From the IMG/VR virus record IMGVR_UViG_3300005095_000028, positions 1-26,930 of that record: a DNA stretch of 26,930 nt, one strand, 5' to 3'. Both the position numbers and the translations under genes were made by a program. This DNA is from a virus. Under the pieces are notes generated by a model that saw only the letters and a list, made by a program, of their open reading frames with translations, did no database searches and was not told the origin of the DNA. How positions within the stretch are numbered: the stretch's first letter is position 1; each line of letters begins with the position of its first letter. Positions 14,236-22,045 of the stretch are shown here, one piece after another.

Positions 14236-14826
14236 ATGAGAAAACAAGATGATGAATTATCTAAAATGAGAAGAGATGATCTGTTAGCGTATGCAAAAGA
14301 AGAGTACAATATTACTCACTTTCCAAATGCTAAAGATCCAGAAACTCCTATCAAAAGAGAAATCATAGAAGAAATTAAAAGAGAAGAAAAACAGATTGAT
14401 TCATTTATGAATACTAAACCTGCTGGTTCAGAACAACCTGTTAAGAAAAAGAAGAAAAGAAAAACAGCTAGAGAACTTAAACAAGAACTATTAGCACTTA
14501 AAAGAGTAATTGTTACTGAGCTTAGAAAACCAATGAATTTCCAAAATGATGACTCAAATAGAGTTGAGTTTATTACTTGGGGAAATGAAGTTGTTGGTAC
14601 ACATACAAATAGAGTTGTATTTAATACTCCATGGATGTTACCTGTTGGATGTATTAGAAACTTGGAAAATGTAATGTATTCACCAATCGATAATAAAAGA
14701 TCAACTGTACCAAGAGCATTGCCACCAACAAGAGCATATAAGATTGAGTACTTAGATCTACCATCAGAACAAGAACTTAAGCAAATTGCTGAAAGACAAA
14801 AACTAAGAGAAGCACAAGGAGTGTAA
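14236..14826 (+). CDS. Probable abundant virion protein after capsid
   Basis: This 196-aa protein begins helical and charged (MRKQDDELSKMRRDDLLAYA) and has a very basic linker (PVKKKKKRKTARELK) at about 69-83. A compact C-terminal part follows (VEFITWGNEVVGTHTNRVVF; WMLPVGCIRNLENVMYSPID), probably beta-rich. Only 1 of 12 Ile codons is ATA, a bias shared with the capsid gene and not with the genes around it, so it is probably made in large amounts. In N4 relatives gp55 follows the capsid gene, and this is the likely positional equivalent. Capsid decoration, vertex or neck roles are open. The next gene starts one base after the stop. Confidence 0.65.
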   Translation: MRKQDDELSKMRRDDLLAYAKEEYNITHFPNAKDPETPIKREIIEEIKREEKQIDSFMNTKPAGSEQPVKKKKKRKTARELKQELLALKRVIVTELRKPMNFQNDDSNRVEFITWGNEVVGTHTNRVVFNTPWMLPVGCIRNLENVMYSPIDNKRSTVPRALPPTRAYKIEYLDLPSEQELKQIAERQKLREAQGV

Positions 14827-14827
14827 A

Positions 14828-16567
14828 ATGCCTATACCATATCATGGAGATACAGATTATACTATTGATGACCTGGACACAGGTGTAGATGATAGTAATG
14901 CGTTGGATTCGCTTAAAGACATTATAGACAAAATAGACCCAGACGGATATACTGTATCCATTGATGAATTGGTTGGAGATAAAACACTTGAAAATGGTGG
15001 AGCTTTAGGAGATATCCTAGAGCTTTTAAGGCTTCATATAAATGATATGAAGAACAAATCAGAATTAACATCACAGATGACTGGTCAAGTTTATTCTGCA
15101 ATGATTCAACAAGCTTTAACTAGTGCAATAGACTTTTTATATAGATCAAAAGATATGCAGCAACTAGATAAGCAGAGAAGTTTGGATCTAGTTAAGAAGA
15201 TGTTTGATATAGAATTATCTAAACTAAACAATGATGATGTTCAAACAAAGCGTAAGCTAGATATATTCAACTTGAAGTTTCTAAAACCATTAGAACATGA
15301 GCAAATGATTGAACAAATTGAAGGCTTACATGTTGAGCATAATATTAAGCAATATGAACTTGACGAGTTATTACCAATAGATAAAGACACAAAAGAATAC
15401 ACGCTCAATAATACAATGCCAGTTCAAAATGCATTGACAAACGAACAAATGTATAAAACAATAGCAGAAAAAGACTTAACAGATGCAGAACGATATATAA
15501 AAAGCTATTACAATGATGAAATGCAACCTATTGAAAAAGATATATTGAATAATCAGAAAAAAACTGGAGATATAGATGTAGAAATAAAAGATTATTATAA
15601 AGAGGATATGCAACCTATAGAGAAGTCTATATTGGATTATCAAAGAGATACAGCAGCAAAAGACCTTGATGCAAAAGAATATTATAATAGCTATATGCAA
15701 CCAATTGAAAAGGATATACTTGAAGAACAAGAACTTGTACAACATAAAGATAACGAGATCAAGCAATACTATATCGATAATATCCAACCTCTTGAAAAAG
15801 ACGAACTAGAAGAAAAAGAATTACTTGCAAATAAAGAAAATGCTGTAAAACAATACTATATAGATGAAATGCAACCTGTTGAAAAGCTCATGTTAGATGA
15901 TGAACATTGTATAAAGTCAACTGATTGTGCAATAAAAATGTATTACAAAGATAATATTCAACAAAAAGAATTTGAACTAACTGAAAAAGAAGTTGATCTA
16001 AAAACAGAACAAATTGCACTAGAACATCAGAAAACACTTATTGCAGAAAAAGACCTTGATCTAAAAATAAAAGAGCTTAGCTTAAGAGATAAAGAGATTG
16101 AGTTAACGGGAAAAGAGTTAGATTTAAAAGAATATGAATTTGATGAAATGATGCCACTAAGAAAAGAATTGCTAAATAATCAATCTCTATTAACAGGCAA
16201 ACAAGCATGTGTACAACAAGCAGAATGTGATATAAAAAATTATTATCACAATGATATTCAACCATATGAAAGAGATCTTGCACATGCAAAAGCATTTCAA
16301 GAGGAGGTAATGGCAGGTAATTATACAATAGAAGATTCAATGGCTAAAAAGAAAATAGACCTAATGAATACACAACAAATATTATATGAGAGACAAACAC
16401 TATCGTATGATGATCACAAGTGGCAAAAACTGCTTGAAACACAAACAAATTATCAATCAATGATTTATGCAGACTTCGTAGGTGTTCCAGAAGTATTAAC
16501 ATATGCATTAAACGATCATGTAAAAACAGTTTATAGTAAACTTAATCCTGACGATACAATATCATAG
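14828..16567 (+). CDS. Repeat-rich coiled virion protein
   Basis: This 579-aa protein is coupled to 14236-14826 with an AAGGAG site. Residues 1-220 are acidic and helical. Residues 224-397 consist of six contiguous 29-residue repeats built on 'IK.YY.DEMQPIEKDIL', for example IKSYYNDEMQPIEKDILNNQ and IKDYYKEDMQPIEKSILDYQ. Copies degenerate into a heptad coiled coil (LKIKELSLRDKEIELTGKEL), and one more YY..DIQP unit lies near 469. The C-terminus (from WQKLLETQTNYQSM) is a short non-repeat domain. Regular helical repeats of this kind suggest a rod, ruler or tube-lining element of the short tail or internal core. The position after capsid and gp55-like genes matches unassigned N4 tail/head genes. 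Confidence 0.7.
   Translation: MPIPYHGDTDYTIDDLDTGVDDSNALDSLKDIIDKIDPDGYTVSIDELVGDKTLENGGALGDILELLRLHINDMKNKSELTSQMTGQVYSAMIQQALTSAIDFLYRSKDMQQLDKQRSLDLVKKMFDIELSKLNNDDVQTKRKLDIFNLKFLKPLEHEQMIEQIEGLHVEHNIKQYELDELLPIDKDTKEYTLNNTMPVQNALTNEQMYKTIAEKDLTDAERYIKSYYNDEMQPIEKDILNNQKKTGDIDVEIKDYYKEDMQPIEKSILDYQRDTAAKDLDAKEYYNSYMQPIEKDILEEQELVQHKDNEIKQYYIDNIQPLEKDELEEKELLANKENAVKQYYIDEMQPVEKLMLDDEHCIKSTDCAIKMYYKDNIQQKEFELTEKEVDLKTEQIALEHQKTLIAEKDLDLKIKELSLRDKEIELTGKELDLKEYEFDEMMPLRKELLNNQSLLTGKQACVQQAECDIKNYYHNDIQPYERDLAHAKAFQEEVMAGNYTIEDSMAKKKIDLMNTQQILYERQTLSYDDHKWQKLLETQTNYQSMIYADFVGVPEVLTYALNDHVKTVYSKLNPDDTIS
15497..16018 (+). repeat. Six tandem 87-bp (29-aa) coding repeats
   Basis: Starts are near 15497, 15584, 15671, 15758, 15845 and 15932, each 87 bases (29 codons). 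Conserved positions are K2, Y4, Y5, M/I9, Q10, P11, E13 and K14, with P11, E13 and K14 lost or shifted in copy 6. DNA copies have drifted while protein positions hold, so the repeat is maintained by selection on the protein. Confidence 0.85.
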
Positions 16568-16576
16568 GACAAGACA

Positions 16577-19141
16577 ATGGGACTAGGTTGGTTTAGAGGA
16601 AAACGAAAACATGTTCAATCAATAACTTTTCAAGAAATGAAAAGTACACCATTTGCAGAATATGAATATGCTAGAAAACAAATAGCGTATTCTCTTCATG
16701 GCAATTGGGATAGATATGGCTATGAATTATGGAAGTATAAACATGGATATAAGCATAAAATAAGTGATAGTGTAGCAGTAGCACTAGATGCATTACCTCA
16801 ATCATTAGACATGAGCCTAGTATCATTTGAAGACATAAGAAACTGGATCTTAGATGGTCATGATGAATATGGCGATTTTCAGTCAATAGAAACATTAGAT
16901 GACAAAGAAAAACAAATACTTGGACACACAGATGAAGATCCACCAATAGAAGATATAATTCATGAATATATGAATAGAGAACATCCAGATATGGCTTATC
17001 TTAGATATGATGATGAAGAAGATTATCATTATTATTGCAATCAAAGTTCTGGTGATCCAGATGAGAATACGATTAGATGGAAAATAGTAGATCAATACTT
17101 TCAAAATGACAAATCAGAAGCAGTATTAGAATATCATGAATATGGTTATCATATTGAAACAACTGAAGATGATCCAGACACAGAAGAAGATGAATCATCA
17201 GAGGAATTGGTACAAGATGATAATGGAACTGGATCATTTACATTTGATTGTAGAGAGTACTTTTATGCTAAAGTATTTTATATAAATACATCAAATGAAT
17301 TGGATGTATATAAATGGATATATGTACCATATCATTTTTATACAGATGGATATACACAGGACACTGGATCAAATACATTAACATTTGAACCAGTATTTGA
17401 GATAAAAACAGAAAACAATGCAGATTCAGATTATATGCAAAATCAGAAGAAAATGCTTAGGCAATATGGTATAGAGCTAGAATCATTGCAAACACTAATA
17501 GATAACGGTAAAATAAGTGACTTAAGAGTTACACATGCTGTTGCACCAGACGATGGTGTAAAATCAGCAGCAATAGCTAAGTATTTATATCAATTCTTTT
17601 CACAAGTTACTGGTGATGATTTTTCTGAACAAGAACATCTTGGGAGCGAAACAAATAGAGAAATAAAATTTACGCTATCAAATGATCTTGAAGTGAAACA
17701 AAAATTTTATCTCGAAGAACAAGTAGTTGAGGAATCATTTCCTAGACCAAGTGATTTTTATGAATATAAGCTAAAGCTTGTTCAAAAGGTTACAAACAAG
17801 GATATGTATTATGATGAAGTTAAAGAGGCATACGATTATTGGATAGATGGTTCAGAAACAAATATTAAGCTAATGTATTCAGCACTAGAAATGAAACAGA
17901 TAGAGGAACCAGACAACAACTCATATCAAGAAGCATTCGCCAAACTTCCACCAAAGGATTGCTGGAAAGACACATATCTAAGTAAATATGAATATGTATT
18001 TTGTGAAAACGATATAGATAATATGAATGAAATAATGCATGATGTACTGTTTGATACATCAGATCCTAACAACGAGATACAACTATGGGAGATAGATTCA
18101 ACATATACAAAAAGAGCAAGAACAATACAAAATGATGAAGAGGAACGACTATATATAACAATAGAAAAAATTGATACGCCAGCGATGTTTTATAACGATG
18201 AGGACACAACAAGATATGTAGGGGCAGTAAAAACAGTAGTAATAAACCTATACTACAAAATAGATGACAATTCGTATAGGCATTTTAGATTCAGAAATGG
18301 AAGACTCGAATACAAAGTTGATGGACATACTGCAATTGTTAGACATGAAAAAATAAATGGTGAATTTAGAATCTTTATGTTAAATGGCTATATGAACAAT
18401 CTTAGGTTTAAAGAATACACTGCATTGCATGATAGATCATTGTGTGCACTTGTGTATGTTCATCAAGTTATAAAAATACATTGGTATCAAAGAGCTGGAT
18501 GGAGAATAGTTGTACAAATAGTAGTATTGATAGTAACATATTATACTGGTGGTGCAGGATCAGTATTTGAATTCCTAATAGATGTTGCAGTAAATATAGC
18601 AGTTGGATATGTTGCATCAAAAATTGCATCAATGATAAGTGGAAGATGGGGTGCTGTTGTTGGAGCAGTTATTGCTGTTGCATTATTAATTTTAACAAAA
18701 AAAGTTGATGTAGATAATACTAGTCAATTATGGCTTGCTACTGCAGATGAATATACAAAATTACAATCACAACAGTTGGCAGACGAAGTTGAGGCAATGC
18801 AAAAAGAATATGAAAAATATAAGAAAGAAATAATAAAAAAAACAAGAATGTTACAAGAATATATTGATGCACAAGATCAAAAAGGTTACTCCAAAGAAAC
18901 AATAATAACAAACATAGCAAACCAAGCGTACTGGGAAGGATATGATGGTCCAGAATTAACAAGTGAACTATTTGATAAACTAACAGAATCTGAATTATTT
19001 GGAGAAGAGATAAAACCTATAGACTACAATTTAGCTGAAACAGAGTATAATAAAATAGTTGAGATACCAAGAAATGTATATGAATTTGAAGATAAGATGA
19101 GAGAAATAACATACTTTGGATCAGACCAATTTAGAACATAA
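16577..19141 (+). CDS. Large virion protein with Gly-rich hydrophobic region
   Basis: The 854-aa product begins MGLGWFRGKRKHVQS with a weak AGGAC site nine bases after the previous stop. Residues 1-630 are a soluble, aromatic- and acid-rich region (GNWDRYGYELWKYKHGYKHK) without a known motif. Residues 642-705 are hydrophobic and Gly/Ala-rich (VVQIVVLIVTYYTGGAG; VAVNIAVGYVASKIASMISG; WGAVVGAVIAVALLILTKK), like membrane-active helices of podovirus ejection proteins. Residues about 720-770 form a coiled coil, and the end is ITYFGSDQFRT. The location between tail-like proteins and the giant protein suggests an internal virion or ejected protein. I see no enzyme domain. Confidence 0.65.
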   Translation: MGLGWFRGKRKHVQSITFQEMKSTPFAEYEYARKQIAYSLHGNWDRYGYELWKYKHGYKHKISDSVAVALDALPQSLDMSLVSFEDIRNWILDGHDEYGDFQSIETLDDKEKQILGHTDEDPPIEDIIHEYMNREHPDMAYLRYDDEEDYHYYCNQSSGDPDENTIRWKIVDQYFQNDKSEAVLEYHEYGYHIETTEDDPDTEEDESSEELVQDDNGTGSFTFDCREYFYAKVFYINTSNELDVYKWIYVPYHFYTDGYTQDTGSNTLTFEPVFEIKTENNADSDYMQNQKKMLRQYGIELESLQTLIDNGKISDLRVTHAVAPDDGVKSAAIAKYLYQFFSQVTGDDFSEQEHLGSETNREIKFTLSNDLEVKQKFYLEEQVVEESFPRPSDFYEYKLKLVQKVTNKDMYYDEVKEAYDYWIDGSETNIKLMYSALEMKQIEEPDNNSYQEAFAKLPPKDCWKDTYLSKYEYVFCENDIDNMNEIMHDVLFDTSDPNNEIQLWEIDSTYTKRARTIQNDEEERLYITIEKIDTPAMFYNDEDTTRYVGAVKTVVINLYYKIDDNSYRHFRFRNGRLEYKVDGHTAIVRHEKINGEFRIFMLNGYMNNLRFKEYTALHDRSLCALVYVHQVIKIHWYQRAGWRIVVQIVVLIVTYYTGGAGSVFEFLIDVAVNIAVGYVASKIASMISGRWGAVVGAVIAVALLILTKKVDVDNTSQLWLATADEYTKLQSQQLADEVEAMQKEYEKYKKEIIKKTRMLQEYIDAQDQKGYSKETIITNIANQAYWEGYDGPELTSELFDKLTESELFGEEIKPIDYNLAETEYNKIVEIPRNVYEFEDKMREITYFGSDQFRT

Positions 19142-19155
19142 GAAAGGATATAATT

Positions 19156-19773
19156 ATGACACAACCTACAGATAATACTTACTCTCCACAATATGGAGAT
19201 TATTCATATGCAAGTGGATATGAACCAATGGGTTCAAATCAAAATGTTAGGACAACCGTTAATGGTCAAAATGTATACAATAATGGAATACAAGCACCTA
19301 AGATAGCAGATCTTAATTGGAGTAAACAATCAGGATATTCAAATGGATATGTTGAACCTTCAATGTATGAAGGAGAATATTCAACTGCATCTACACCAAC
19401 AACATATGAGAAAGCAGATTATAATGTACAGTATGGAGTTGATCAACAACAAAAAACAGGTGCAGCTACTGGTTCAGGAACAGGTAGCACAGGTGGTGGA
19501 ATGACTGCTGCAGGATGGACAAATGCAGGTATAAATACAGTTACATCAATAGCAAACCTATACAATGCATACCAGTCAAATAGACTTGCTAGGAAAACAT
19601 TTAACTTTAATAAAGATATGATGGAAAGAAACTACAATATGGTTCTTGATGAATATAATCAAAGAACAAGAAGAACAGATGGTATTCAAAGACAACTAAG
19701 TGGAGAATCATATAGTTCAGCAAATCAAAATGCTAGAAGTTATTCAGACAGAACAGGAACAAAACCTAAATAA
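19156..19773 (+). CDS. Probable internal virion (ejection) protein
   Basis: This 205-aa protein has a Tyr/Gly/Asn/Gln-rich flexible N-terminal half (TYSPQYGDYSYASGYEPMGS), then a Gly/Ala-rich hydrophobic helix (GGGMTAAGWTNAGINTVTSI) and an amphipathic helix (NAYQSNRLARKTFNFNKDMM). The order 'Gly-rich helix, then N.YQ..RLA...F.FN...M.RN' is common in small podovirus internal virion or DNA-ejection proteins encoded next to other core proteins. The SD is AAAGGATA. It likely forms part of the core or channel used during genome entry. Confidence rests on layout and position. Confidence 0.65.
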   Translation: MTQPTDNTYSPQYGDYSYASGYEPMGSNQNVRTTVNGQNVYNNGIQAPKIADLNWSKQSGYSNGYVEPSMYEGEYSTASTPTTYEKADYNVQYGVDQQQKTGAATGSGTGSTGGGMTAAGWTNAGINTVTSIANLYNAYQSNRLARKTFNFNKDMMERNYNMVLDEYNQRTRRTDGIQRQLSGESYSSANQNARSYSDRTGTKPK

Positions 19774-19782
19774 GGATAAGAT

Positions 19783-21012
19783 ATGGCTAATTACAGAGTA
19801 CCAAGATTTGCACCTACAACACTACAGGCACCAAGATTACAAAGCTATGGAGATGCATTAGCACCTATAGCTAATTGGGCTGACAAGATGCAACAACTTG
19901 AAGAAAAGAGAAAAGATATAGAGTCTCAAAGAGATTTTCTAAGAGAAAGAGATACTGTTAAGATGCAACACGATTTTGATGTGGCAGCACAAAACAATGA
20001 CTATGCATTAGATAGAATGGATATCCAAAATGATTTTACTCGCGAACAAAATGAAGCGAATAGAGGATTAACTAGAGAACAAATGGCTCAAAATGATGAG
20101 CATTTTAACAAAAATTATAATCTTACAAAAACTAATGCAGATAGAACATATGGACTAAAAACTAGAGAGTTAAACCTAAAAGAGAGAACATACACAGATG
20201 CACAAAATGCTCAAAAAGCACAACAAAAACAAGCAGAAGCAGTTGGTTCAATTATTGGACAATATTTAGCACCTACAGCAGATCCAATGAGAAAGGGAGT
20301 AATAGGAAAAGAAGAAACATGGGATACAGCAGAAGTTGATAATGTTGCAAAAAAATATGAACCAAAATTAAAAACAATAGATACAAAAATGAATTCAATA
20401 CTTGACAGATTACCAGAAGAGATGCCTGATAGTATAAAACAGGAGCTAAATAAAGGCAATATTGAAGCAGTTGAAAAATGGGCTAAAAAGAACGATCCTA
20501 AGGATCCATTTAGATATGATTTTAGAAGTCTTCCAGCACTAGCAAAAGAATATAAAGAACTTAATACTCAAAGAGAAACAATACAAGGAAAATATGAAAC
20601 CGATCTTAAGAAAGCACCAAAAACAAAAAAAAATATTTATGGTAAAGTGTTTGATCCAGACAAGAAGCTTGTAGATATAGACAATAAAATAAGTGGATTA
20701 AATCAAGCATTAGCAATGACAAATAATAGAGCAACTCAAACACAATTATTGTCAGCTATAAATATATTAAAAAATGAATATAGTGATGTATATAATAAAT
20801 ACAAGAAGTCAATAGTAGAAAAACAAGCTAAAGGAATTGCAGATAGAGCTAAAGCATTTGTTGATAAGCAAGATAAAGTAACTGATGCTAGATTAGATAT
20901 TGCAAAAATGAAATATCAAGAAGCTCTTAAAAGTGGAGATCAGGGCAGAATAGCAGCAGCAGAAAAAGAGTATCAAGATTTGGTAAACAACTTATCTTAT
21001 GGAAAAAAATAA
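19783..21012 (+). CDS. Coiled-coil virion protein, probable inner core
   Basis: The 409-aa product starts MANYRVPRFAPTTLQAPRLQ, a short N-terminal motif often seen in podovirus internal proteins. Long helices follow, rich in Gln, Asn, Arg and Lys (WADKMQQLEEKRKDIESQRD; TREQNEANRGLTREQMAQND). The C-terminal third is again helical (AKAFVDKQDKVTDARLDIAK). No enzyme motif is seen. The neighbours (the small ejection-like protein before it, the giant protein two genes on) make a core or ejection role likely. A stop-adjacent hairpin (21012-21035) marks the end of the unit. Confidence 0.62.
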   Translation: MANYRVPRFAPTTLQAPRLQSYGDALAPIANWADKMQQLEEKRKDIESQRDFLRERDTVKMQHDFDVAAQNNDYALDRMDIQNDFTREQNEANRGLTREQMAQNDEHFNKNYNLTKTNADRTYGLKTRELNLKERTYTDAQNAQKAQQKQAEAVGSIIGQYLAPTADPMRKGVIGKEETWDTAEVDNVAKKYEPKLKTIDTKMNSILDRLPEEMPDSIKQELNKGNIEAVEKWAKKNDPKDPFRYDFRSLPALAKEYKELNTQRETIQGKYETDLKKAPKTKKNIYGKVFDPDKKLVDIDNKISGLNQALAMTNNRATQTQLLSAINILKNEYSDVYNKYKKSIVEKQAKGIADRAKAFVDKQDKVTDARLDIAKMKYQEALKSGDQGRIAAAEKEYQDLVNNLSYGKK

Positions 21013-21035
21013 GAACCAGTCATCACTCTGGTTCT
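21012..21035 (+). terminator. Hairpin ending the unit before the Rha-like gene
   Basis: AGAACCAG (21012-21019) and CTGGTTCT (21028-21035) pair perfectly over 8 bp with an 8-base loop, beginning on the last base of the stop codon at 21010-21012. There is no strong U-tract. The extended -10 at 21047 follows 12 bases after CTGGTTCTAA, so end of one unit and start of the next are directly juxtaposed. Confidence 0.6.
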
Positions 21036-21046
21036 AAGTTGTTATA

Positions 21047-21055
21047 TGTTATAAT
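21047..21055 (+). promoter_or_regulatory. Extended -10 promoter for the Rha-like gene
   Basis: TGTTATAAT is a perfect TGnTATAAT. Transcription would begin near 21061-21063, at the left end of the first long helix of the leader. This gives an untranslated leader of about 157 bases before the ATG at 21219, far longer than at the other promoters here (20-31 bases). Confidence 0.65.
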
Positions 21056-21059
21056 GCTA

Positions 21060-21211
21060 TATGTAACTTATTGAGGAGTGCCTTACTCTTAATCGCTGGA
21101 GTATTTTGACAGCTCTTGTCAAAGTATTCCTCAATGAGTTATATGCGATTAAAAGATTAAGGCACTTTAATCAGCACTCATTAAATTTTATTGTTAAGTC
21201 CTTAGAAAGGA
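21060..21211 (+). ncRNA. Structured 5' leader with mutually exclusive stems
   Basis: An 18-bp helix (three G-U) pairs 21060-21077 with 21128-21145. A second, about 16-bp, helix pairs 21078-21085 (GTGCCTTA) with 21158-21165 and 21089-21096 (TTAATCGC) with 21145-21152. A 10-bp hairpin (21102-21111 with 21117-21126, loop GCTCT) lies between. The two long helices interleave with no connecting loops, so both cannot form fully and the RNA should choose between folds. A further GCACTC (21174-21179) can also pair with 21076-21081. A small stem, TCCTT-AGA-AAGGA (21199-21211), covers the SD of the next gene. This looks like a regulatory leader; no known riboswitch class is recognised. Confidence 0.65.
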
Positions 21212-21218
21212 AAATATC

Positions 21219-21923
21219 ATGGATATTTTAGTAAAAGAAGAAAATGGATTAATCTACTCTACTGTGGATTTAATTGCAAAACATTGTGAAGTAAATACAA
21301 AAAGCACGCAGGAATTAATAGTTAAAAATATAGATATGTTTAAAAAACTATCTGATGGAATTAAAAAAGATATATTGTCAATGTCCGTTTCAAACGGAGA
21401 TTTAAAAATTCCTGAACTTAAATTGGTAATGTCAAAAACAGGCAAAACGATAGATTGGAAAAATACTAAACTATATCAACCACATATAGAAGCATTATTA
21501 ATGTTAATGAAAAATACAAAAATAGTAACACAGCATAAATTTGATTTAATTAGAGAGTTATTTGTATTAAGAGCAAAAACTTTAATGCAAGAATATCAAA
21601 ATAGAATGTTGCAGAAAGAAAGAGATATGCTATTGTTGGAGAAAGAGAATAAAAAGTTAGAGAAGAAAGTCAGAAAACTTGAACTTGATAAATTCATAGA
21701 TTGGGATGAAGATTATACAACAGCTTCAAGATATGTGAAAGAGCATCCAGAATTAAATATAACAGCATCAGAACTACTTGACTTATTATCAGATAAAGAG
21801 CTTATAGAGACTAAAATAGTTACAAGACAAGTTAGAGTTCCAGTTGAAGGAAAATCTATTAATGGAAAGAATGGAACACTTTTAGTAAAAGAATTTGATA
21901 TAGACAAACTATTCAAAATCTAA
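21219..21923 (+). CDS. Rha-family phage regulatory protein
   Basis: The 234-aa product has an N-terminal Rha-like domain at about 1-115. It includes IYSTVDLIAKHCEVNTKSTQ (the 'S..IA......V...I' helix-turn-helix start) and YQPHIEALLMLMKNTKIVTQ followed by HKFDLIRELFVLR, matching 'QA.LL....RNT..V..FK..LVK.F'. Residues about 122-156 are coiled coil (MLLLEKENKKLEKKVRKLEL). The C-terminal part (ASRYVKEHPELNITASELLD; VTRQVRVPVEGKSINGKNGT) resembles antirepressor/ANT-type C-termini. It probably acts as a regulator of phage or prophage gene expression. It is odd inside a virion cluster and comes with its own promoter, structured leader and flanking hairpins. Confidence 0.7.
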   Translation: MDILVKEENGLIYSTVDLIAKHCEVNTKSTQELIVKNIDMFKKLSDGIKKDILSMSVSNGDLKIPELKLVMSKTGKTIDWKNTKLYQPHIEALLMLMKNTKIVTQHKFDLIRELFVLRAKTLMQEYQNRMLQKERDMLLLEKENKKLEKKVRKLELDKFIDWDEDYTTASRYVKEHPELNITASELLDLLSDKELIETKIVTRQVRVPVEGKSINGKNGTLLVKEFDIDKLFKI

Positions 21924-21945
21924 CTCACTCAATATGAGGGAGTTA
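21921..21945 (+). terminator. Hairpin at the Rha-like gene stop
   Basis: TAACTC-A-CTCA (21921-21931) pairs with TGAG-G-GAGTTA (21935-21945): ten pairs, one A/G mismatch and a 3-base loop, starting on the stop codon. It is followed by AAAAAC rather than a U-tract, so + strand termination is uncertain. On the minus strand it would be preceded by a T-run. Confidence 0.45.
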
Positions 21946-21963
21946 AAAACAAACAACAACCTA

Positions 21964-21992
21964 AGAACCAGTCACCCCCTCCATCTGGTTCT
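21964..21992 (+). terminator. Second GAACCAG hairpin, before the giant gene
   Basis: AGAACCAG (21964-21971) pairs perfectly with CTGGTTCT (21985-21992), with a C-rich 13-base loop. As at 21012-21035, CTGGTTCTAA is followed after exactly 12 bases by TATAATG. This repeated hairpin-promoter cassette separates the Rha-like gene from the giant gene. Confidence 0.55.
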
Positions 21993-22003
21993 AAATCCCT
22001 TAA

Positions 22004-22012
22004 TGATATAAT
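22004..22012 (+). promoter_or_regulatory. Extended -10 promoter for the giant virion gene
   Basis: TGATATAAT matches TGnTATAAT. A start near 22019 leaves a leader of about 27 bases with AAAGGGAT before the ATG at 22046. The promoter lets the giant gene be expressed independently of the upstream Rha-like unit. Confidence 0.6.
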
Positions 22013-22045
22013 GTTAACAATACATTAAAATATAAAGGGATATAT

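Noticed and set aside
15476-15787. Long minus-strand frames opposite virion genes
   Set aside because: They are antisense to well-supported coding sequence, lack ribosome sites and have low-complexity Ile/Phe/Leu composition from A-rich sense codons.
21060-21165. HDV-like self-cleaving ribozyme or stable pseudoknot
   Set aside because: The strand order is similar, but the helices are 16-18 bp with zero-length connectors, sterically incompatible with a compact HDV fold.
21199-21211. TCCTT-AGA-AAGGA, a 5-bp stem with 3-base loop like N4 vRNAP hairpin promoters
   Set aside because: It overlaps the SD of a gene that already has a sigma70-like promoter, and no further copies were seen; SD masking is the simpler reading.
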